A stretch of DNA of 53,043 bases, taken from Fimbriimonas sp. (lineage in GTDB: Bacteria; Armatimonadota; Fimbriimonadia; Fimbriimonadales; Fimbriimonadaceae). A program made the position numbers and the translations under genes. The notes under the pieces are model-generated. The model was not told where the DNA came from. It ran no database searches and worked only from the letters and a program-made list of their open reading frames with translations. The DNA lies in assembly GCA_030447945.1 (NCBI GenBank), contig JAUJNV010000002.1:1-53043 (forward strand), written 5' to 3'. Shown here one piece after another: positions 48,326 through 53,043 of the stretch (position 1 is the first letter of the stretch; every line of letters starts with the position of its first letter).

Positions 48326-49542
48326 ATGCGCTCTCCTCATCGCTCGGATGCTTCCGCCGTTCATCTCGACGCAATTAGAGGCGTAGCGGCGCTGGCGGTG
48401 ACCACGGGCCACCTGCGCCATCTTTGATCGTCGATGCCTCCAGCGCGCGAGACAATCTTTCGTTCCTGCAAAAGTGTATCTATCTCATTACCGGCCTAGG
48501 GCACCAAGCAGTAGTCGTCTTCTTTGTCCTTAGTGGATTCTTCATCTCGTCCGAGCGTCCTTCACATGATGCGCTCCGGGCGGTGGCGGTGGGGGAGCTT
48601 ATGGTTTGGCCCGGGCGACCCGCCTGGTATACGGTGCTCCCTTCCGGCCCTCTTTCGGACTTGCGATCGACCTGCTCGGCATGCGGCTGCTGGGTGGCAG
48701 TTCCGTTTGCTCCGTACCGATATGCCCACATCATGCCGTCTGATCTGTCGTCGACGTTGAGCCTGGCGGTCCTGTTATGTAACTTCGCCTTCCTTCAAAC
48801 GTTTGTCGTGCCCTGTTTAGGGAGTAACGGCGCTTTGTGGAGCCTTGAGAACGAGTTCTGGTACTAAGTCGCGTTTCCCTTTGCGGCGATCTGAGCAAGT
48901 CCTACTCGGGGGCCGATCGTACGCGGGGCGTCACTCGCCGCCGTAGTTGGGATTTTGCTCGCGGTAGGGAGCGGTATTGCGCTCTACTTCGGTGTCTGGC
49001 TGATGGGCACGGCCGTGGCGGTCGTGAAGCCTGCTGCCCGACTACCGGCATGGAGCACATCGGTCGCCGGAATCGGGGTTGGTGCCGCACTTGTTTTGGC
49101 GAAAGTCGGCCCGATGTCGGTCATGAGCGGAAGCTTCGTCCTGGGAGCCGTGTTCTCGATCTTTCTCTACTGCCTCTTGAACCGAACCCCCGGAACTTCA
49201 GGACGCACCTATACCTCAGTGGCCCGGTTTCTGTCGAACATCTCCTATACCTTGTATCTGGTGCATGTCCCGTTCCTCGTCTTCTGCGCTGCCATGATCG
49301 TCGGCACGGGGCAACGGCTTCAGCCTAATGCTTCGGCCCTGCTCACCTGCGGCGCGCTGTGGATTCTTGTACTGGCATACGCCAGCCTGGTCTGGGCACT
49401 TTTCGAACGTCGCACCGAACATCTCCGCGTCTGGGTACTGAGGGTCGGCGGCCAGGCGGGGGCGGCAACCGCACCGGCTGCGCCAACTGAGAAGCCAAGG
49501 GAGGATTCGGAGCGAGACGCCCCGAAAGGAACCCCGTACTAG
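48326..49542 (+). CDS. Acyltransferase 3 (OafA/YrhL-like) membrane O-acyltransferase, several frame breaks
   Basis: Integral membrane enzyme of about 405 residues that would O-acylate surface sugars. The N terminus has LDAIRGVAALAVTTGHLRH with the family Arg and His, then GHQAVVVFFVLSGFFISS, a broken middle (VLHMMRSGRWRWG in another frame), NGALWSLENEFWY, stops at about 48865 and 48892, and finally hydrophobic helices and FLSNISYTLYLVHVPFLVF with the late conserved region. At least three indels plus two stops make this the most damaged gene of the glycan cluster, so decay is possible as well as read error. It is divergent from asnB. Confidence 0.7.
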
Positions 49543-49719
49543 GGAACAGCCGGGAGGTGGCGCAGAGCCCGGGTCTCGATCCACGACATCCGAAACACCG
49601 ACTTGGCAAGACCTTCGCCGCCCTCACCACAAGCGGGCCCGGGTTCCTGCTGTCGATGACCGGACCTTGGCCGCAAGTCGTCCCCCTGCGGCTGTCCGCC
49701 TACGACAGCCCGATCAGGA

Positions 49720-50403
49720 CTACACGGAGCCCGATGCGACCTCCCGCGCGAATACCTCGAGCCCACCCTTCTTCCAGTCCTCGAGGAACCGTTGTAGGCC
49801 GCTGTCGGTCAGCGGGTGCTTGAAGAGCTGCTGCATGGTCTTAAACGGCATCGTGGCGACGTGCGCGCCCGCTCCGATCGCCTGGACGACGTGCAGAGGG
49901 TGCCTGACCGAAGCCACGAGCACCTCGCTCTCGAACCCGTAGGTCTCGACCATGCTCACGGTGGCCGCAACGGCCGTCATCCCGTCGTCCGACACGTCGT
50001 CGACGCGCCCCACAAAGTTGCTGATATAGGTAGCTCCCGCCTTGGCGGCGAGGAGCGCCTGCGAGACGCTGAAGACGAGCGTGACGTTCGTGCGGATCCC
50101 CCGGTCGCTGAGCTCGCTCACCAGCCGGACGCCGGACTCGATCAACGGCACCTTCACGACGATCTGGGGGTGCCAGCTCGCGATCTCGAGCGCCTCCTTC
50201 AGCATGAGCTCGTACTCCGTCGCCACCACTTCCGCGCTAATGTCGCCGCCCGGCACCGCGTCGCAGATGGCCAGGACGGCGTCCTTAAAACCCTTCCCCC
50301 CTTTCGCGATGAGCGTCGGGTTGGTCGTCACCCCGTCCAACACCCCCCACTCCGCGGCCTGCCGCACTTCTTCAACGTCTCCGGTGTCCACGAACAGCTT
50401 CAT
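49720..50403 (-). CDS. Transaldolase, small type (TalC/fructose-6-phosphate aldolase-like)
   Basis: The ATG at 50403 starts MKLFVDTGDVEEVRQAAEWG and yields 227 residues, the size of the decameric short transaldolases. LDGVTTNPTLIAK near residue 25, the Schiff-base Lys in IVVKVPLIESG near 85, NVTLVFSVSQALLAAKAGA near 108 and YISNFVGRVDD near 130 are all family motifs. It interconverts sedoheptulose-7-P, glyceraldehyde-3-P, erythrose-4-P and fructose-6-P in the pentose phosphate pathway. Divergent from clpB with about 200 nt between starts. Confidence 0.95.
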   Translation of the reverse strand: MKLFVDTGDVEEVRQAAEWGVLDGVTTNPTLIAKGGKGFKDAVLAICDAVPGGDISAEVVATEYELMLKEALEIASWHPQIVVKVPLIESGVRLVSELSDRGIRTNVTLVFSVSQALLAAKAGATYISNFVGRVDDVSDDGMTAVAATVSMVETYGFESEVLVASVRHPLHVVQAIGAGAHVATMPFKTMQQLFKHPLTDSGLQRFLEDWKKGGLEVFAREVASGSV

Positions 50404-50579
50404 AGGTATGGGTTGTATACCTGCGTCAACCGGAGATTTCCTTCGCATGAGCCAGTTGGGCGAACGGGACGTTAGACCCTGCCCCAGGGGAGCGGCGCGG
50501 GGAGAGCTGGCGGAGCCAAATGATCCCAAGGCGGAACCTATGGGGAGCCTCCTGCGTTGTACGGTGTGTACGCAATTGA

Positions 50580-50600
50580 CTTGATATCAATAGGCTCAAG
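50580..50600 (+). promoter_or_regulatory. HAIR-like (HspR) operator before clpB
   Basis: CTTGATA, a seven-base spacer and GCTCAAG match the HAIR consensus CTTGAGT-N7-ACTCAAG at 11 of 14 positions with the exact 21-bp geometry. The element ends six bases before the clpB ATG (50607), and a TTGACT at 50576-50581 could be its -35. HspR typically represses dnaK and clpB operons through HAIR. Confidence 0.68.
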
Positions 50601-50606
50601 ATAAAG

Positions 50607-53043
50607 ATGAGATTTGAGAAGCTAACGATTAAATCGCAGGAAGCCTTCCAAGCCGCTCAGGCGGCTGCAGAGCGTTTTCAGCATTCCTCTGTGGACGTCG
50701 AGCACCTCCTCCTCGCGTTGCTCGGCCAGGATGAAGGCGTCGCCCGGCCTCTGCTGCAGAAGGTTGGAGTGGAGCCGGCGGCCGTACAGCGGGAGATTGA
50801 AGAGGAGCTCCAGCGCCTTCCGAAGGTGCAGGGCGCGGCGTCGTACGGCAGCGCCATCTCCAGCCGCCTCCAGAAGACGTTCAACGACGCCTTCTCGGAA
50901 GCAGATCGCATGAGCGACGAGTACGTCTCCGCCGACCACATCCTGCTGGCCATGGCCGACGAGACGGGACCGGCCGGGCGGGCCCTGCGGGGTCAGGGCG
51001 TCACCAAGGGCGACCTCCAGAAGGCGGTCGCCGAGCTTCGTGCGGGGCGGCGCGTCAGCGACGCCCACGCCGAAGACAAGTACCATGCGCTCGAGAAGTA
51101 CGGCATCGACCTCACTGCTCGCGCGCGTCAAGGCAAGCTCGACCCCGTCATCGGGCGGGACGAAGAAATTCGCCGCGTCATCCAGGTGCTCAGCCGCCGG
51201 ACCAAGAACAACCCCGTGCTCATCGGCGAACCGGGCGTCGGCAAGACGGCGGTCGTCGAGGGCCTGGCTCAGCGAGTCGTGACGGGGGACGTGCCCGGGG
51301 GGTTGCGGGATAAGTCGGTCGTATCCCTCGACCTCGGCGCACTCGTCGCGGGCGCCAAGTTCCGGGGGGAGTTCGAGGAGCGGTTGAAGGCGGTGCTCGA
51401 AGAGATCGCTCGGTCGGACGGGCGCATCATCCTCTTTATCGACGAGCTCCACACGCTGGTGGGCGCCGGCCGGGCGGAGGGCTCGATGGACGCGGCGAAC
51501 ATGCTGAAACCCATGCTCGCCCGCGGGGAGTTGCGCTGTGTCGGCGCGACGACGCTCAACGAGTACCGGCAGTACATCGAGAAGGACAAGGCGCTCGAGC
51601 GCCGCTTCCAGATGGTGCTCGTCGGCGAGCCGAGCGTCGAGGAGACGATCTCCATCCTGCGGGGGCTCAAGGAGAGGTACGAGATTCACCATGGCGTTCG
51701 CATTACAGATTCGGCTTTAGTTGCTGCAACGACCCTCTCCAGCCGCTATATCACCGATCGCTTCCTCCCCGACAAGGCGATCGATCTCGTGGACGAGGCC
51801 GCTTCCCGCCTGAAGATCGAGATCGATTCTGTACCGGCCGAGATCGATGAAGTCGAGCGGTCGATCGCCCAGTTGGAGATCAACCGCGAGGCGTTGAAAA
51901 ACGAGACGGACACCGCCAGCAAAGCGCGACTTGAAGACATGGAAAAGCGGTTAGCAGAAATGCGGGAGCAGTCGGGAGCGCTGAGGGCGACTTGGGAACG
52001 AGAGAAGGAAAAGATCGAAGCGATCAGAACCCTCAAGGAGCAGCTCGACGGGCTGCGCCTGCAGTTGGAACGGGCGACCGGCGAATTCGACTATGCGAAG
52101 GCGAGCGAGATCCAGTACGGCCAGATCCCCGGCCTGCAGAGCAGATTAGAGGAGGAGGCAGCCGATTTGGCGCGTCTCCAGGAAGCGGGAAAGATGCTCA
52201 AGGAGGAGGTGGACAGCGAGGACATCGCCGAAGTCGTCGCCAAGTCGACCGGGATTCCTGTGAGCCGCCTTCTTCAGGGCGAGATGCAAAAGCTCCTCAC
52301 CATGGAGGAGGCGCTGGCCCGGCGAGTCGTGGGGCAGGACGAGGCCCTGCGGGTGCTCGCCGACGCGGTCCGCCGTGCCCGCTCGGGCATCGCCGATCCG
52401 CACCGGCCCGTCGGCTCGTTCCTCTTCCTCGGCCCCACGGGTGTGGGAAAGACCGAGACGGCCAAGGCGCTCGCGGAGTTCCTGTTCGACGACGAGCGGG
52501 CCATGGTGCGCATCGACATGAGCGAGTACGGCGAGAAGCACTCGGTCGCCCGCCTTATCGGTGCTCCTCCCGGCTACGTGGGCTACGAAGAGGGTGGCCA
52601 GCTCACCGAGATCGTGCGGCGCCGGCCGTATTCCGTGATTCTGCTCGACGAGATCGAGAAGGCTCACCCCGAGGTCTTCAACGTTCTGCTCCAACTCCTG
52701 GATGATGGGCGGCTCACCGACGGTCAAGGTCGGACGGTGGACTTCCGAAACACCGTCGTGATCCTCACGAGCAACCTCGGCTCGCATTTCTTCGCCGATC
52801 CGGTCGCCGCGGAGGCGACGTTCGACGAGGTGCGCGACCAGGTGATGGATGAAGTACGAGGCTACTTCCGCCCGGAATTCATCAACCGCCTGGACGAGAT
52901 CGTGGTCTTCCGTCCGCTCGGAGTCTCGCAGATCAAGCAGATCGTGCGCATCCAGTTGGAGCGCCTCTCCGCCCGCCTCGCCGAACGTCGAATCGACCTG
53001 CGGCTGAGCGAGGAAGCCGTGCTCCAGATCGCAACGGCGGGCT
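50607..53043 (+). CDS. clpB: ClpB, Hsp100 disaggregase (3' end outside the window)
   Basis: AAA+ disaggregase working with Dna[19 protein letters not shown] is the typical N-terminal repeat domain. NBD1 has Walker [10 protein letters not shown] near residue 210 and Walker [16 protein letters not shown] near 275. The M-domain coiled coil runs about 400-530 ([24 protein letters not shown]). NBD2 has Walker [10 protein letters not shown] near 613, the pore segment [13 protein letters not shown] near 650, Walker [13 protein letters not shown] near 680 and [15 protein letters not shown] near 755. 812 codons are visible; about 50 are missing. The M-domain distinguishes it from ClpA and ClpC. Confidence 0.97.
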   Translation, partial: MRFEKLTIKSQEAFQAAQAAAERFQHSSVDVEHLLLALLGQDEGVARPLLQKVGVEPAAVQREIEEELQRLPKVQGAASYGSAISSRLQKTFNDAFSEADRMSDEYVSADHILLAMADETGPAGRALRGQGVTKGDLQKAVAELRAGRRVSDAHAEDKYHALEKYGIDLTARARQGKLDPVIGRDEEIRRVIQVLSRRTKNNPVLIGEPGVGKTAVVEGLAQRVVTGDVPGGLRDKSVVSLDLGALVAGAKFRGEFEERLKAVLEEIARSDGRIILFIDELHTLVGAGRAEGSMDAANMLKPMLARGELRCVGATTLNEYRQYIEKDKALERRFQMVLVGEPSVEETISILRGLKERYEIHHGVRITDSALVAATTLSSRYITDRFLPDKAIDLVDEAASRLKIEIDSVPAEIDEVERSIAQLEINREALKNETDTASKARLEDMEKRLAEMREQSGALRATWEREKEKIEAIRTLKEQLDGLRLQLERATGEFDYAKASEIQYGQIPGLQSRLEEEAADLARLQEAGKMLKEEVDSEDIAEVVAKSTGIPVSRLLQGEMQKLLTMEEALARRVVGQDEALRVLADAVRRARSGIADPHRPVGSFLFLGPTGVGKTETAKALAEFLFDDERAMVRIDMSEYGEKHSVARLIGAPPGYVGYEEGGQLTEIVRRRPYSVILLDEIEKAHPEVFNVLLQLLDDGRLTDGQGRTVDFRNTVVILTSNLGSHFFADPVAAEATFDEVRDQVMDEVRGYFRPEFINRLDEIVVFRPLGVSQIKQIVRIQLERLSARLAERRIDLRLSEEAVLQIATAG

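Overview
The window is a high-GC bacterial chromosome segment. It shows no plasmid or phage backbone, no rRNA or tRNA gene and no CRISPR array. The gene set points to Armatimonadota, possibly Fimbriimonadia-like, or a relative: a classical dcw cluster, H-X9-DG-style pseudopilins, DUF2961 and HAF-repeat secreted proteins, and heat-shock genes carrying both CIRCE-like and HAIR-like operators. This placement is inferred from gene content only.

Layout. 1-9982 (minus strand) is a tightly overlapped dcw operon in the order mraZ-rsmH-ftsL-ftsI-murE-murF-mraY-murD-ftsW. It has a good sigma70-type promoter, and ftsW runs off the left edge. 10.2-22.8 kb holds housekeeping genes: an ABC exporter, a cobalamin-domain-less MetH, a tandem FKBP isomerase, a HEAT-repeat protein, ribosomal protein S20, a conserved 606-aa unknown, a pseudopilin, a response regulator and smc. 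22.9-30.6 kb is an accessory region of secreted proteins: broken DUF4440 and DUF2961 genes, a large HAF-repeat/propeller-like protein, and three copies (a fragment, a broken copy and an intact copy) of an unrecognised secreted family. These are interleaved with REP-like palindromes and a duplicated DUF2961 3' end. 30.6-37.6 kb returns to housekeeping: a dienelactone-hydrolase-type protein, RluD-type pseudouridine synthase, a lipoprotein, leuS, and CIRCE-groES-groEL-terminator. 37.7-39.7 kb looks like a small, lower-GC defence island with an Abi-alpha (DUF4393) protein and a TIR-domain protein overlapping a small unknown. 39.7-42.5 kb contains a pseudopilin relic, a Cys-rich membrane protein and an unknown. 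42.5-49.5 kb is a surface-glycan cluster: an acyltransferase relic, a methyltransferase, two GT4 glycosyltransferases, an asparagine synthetase and acyltransferase-3. 49.7-53.0 kb has a small transaldolase and, divergent to it, clpB behind a HAIR-like operator; clpB runs off the right edge.

A theme that affects every gene call is the large number of single-base frame breaks, mostly a lost G or C in a short G/C run. They fall inside otherwise perfectly conserved genes (murE, smc, asnB, the response regulator, DUF4393, TIR). The essential genes are almost certainly intact in the organism, so these are probably consensus errors. I therefore annotate the full reconstructed spans. The same caution applies to the accessory 'pseudogenes'.
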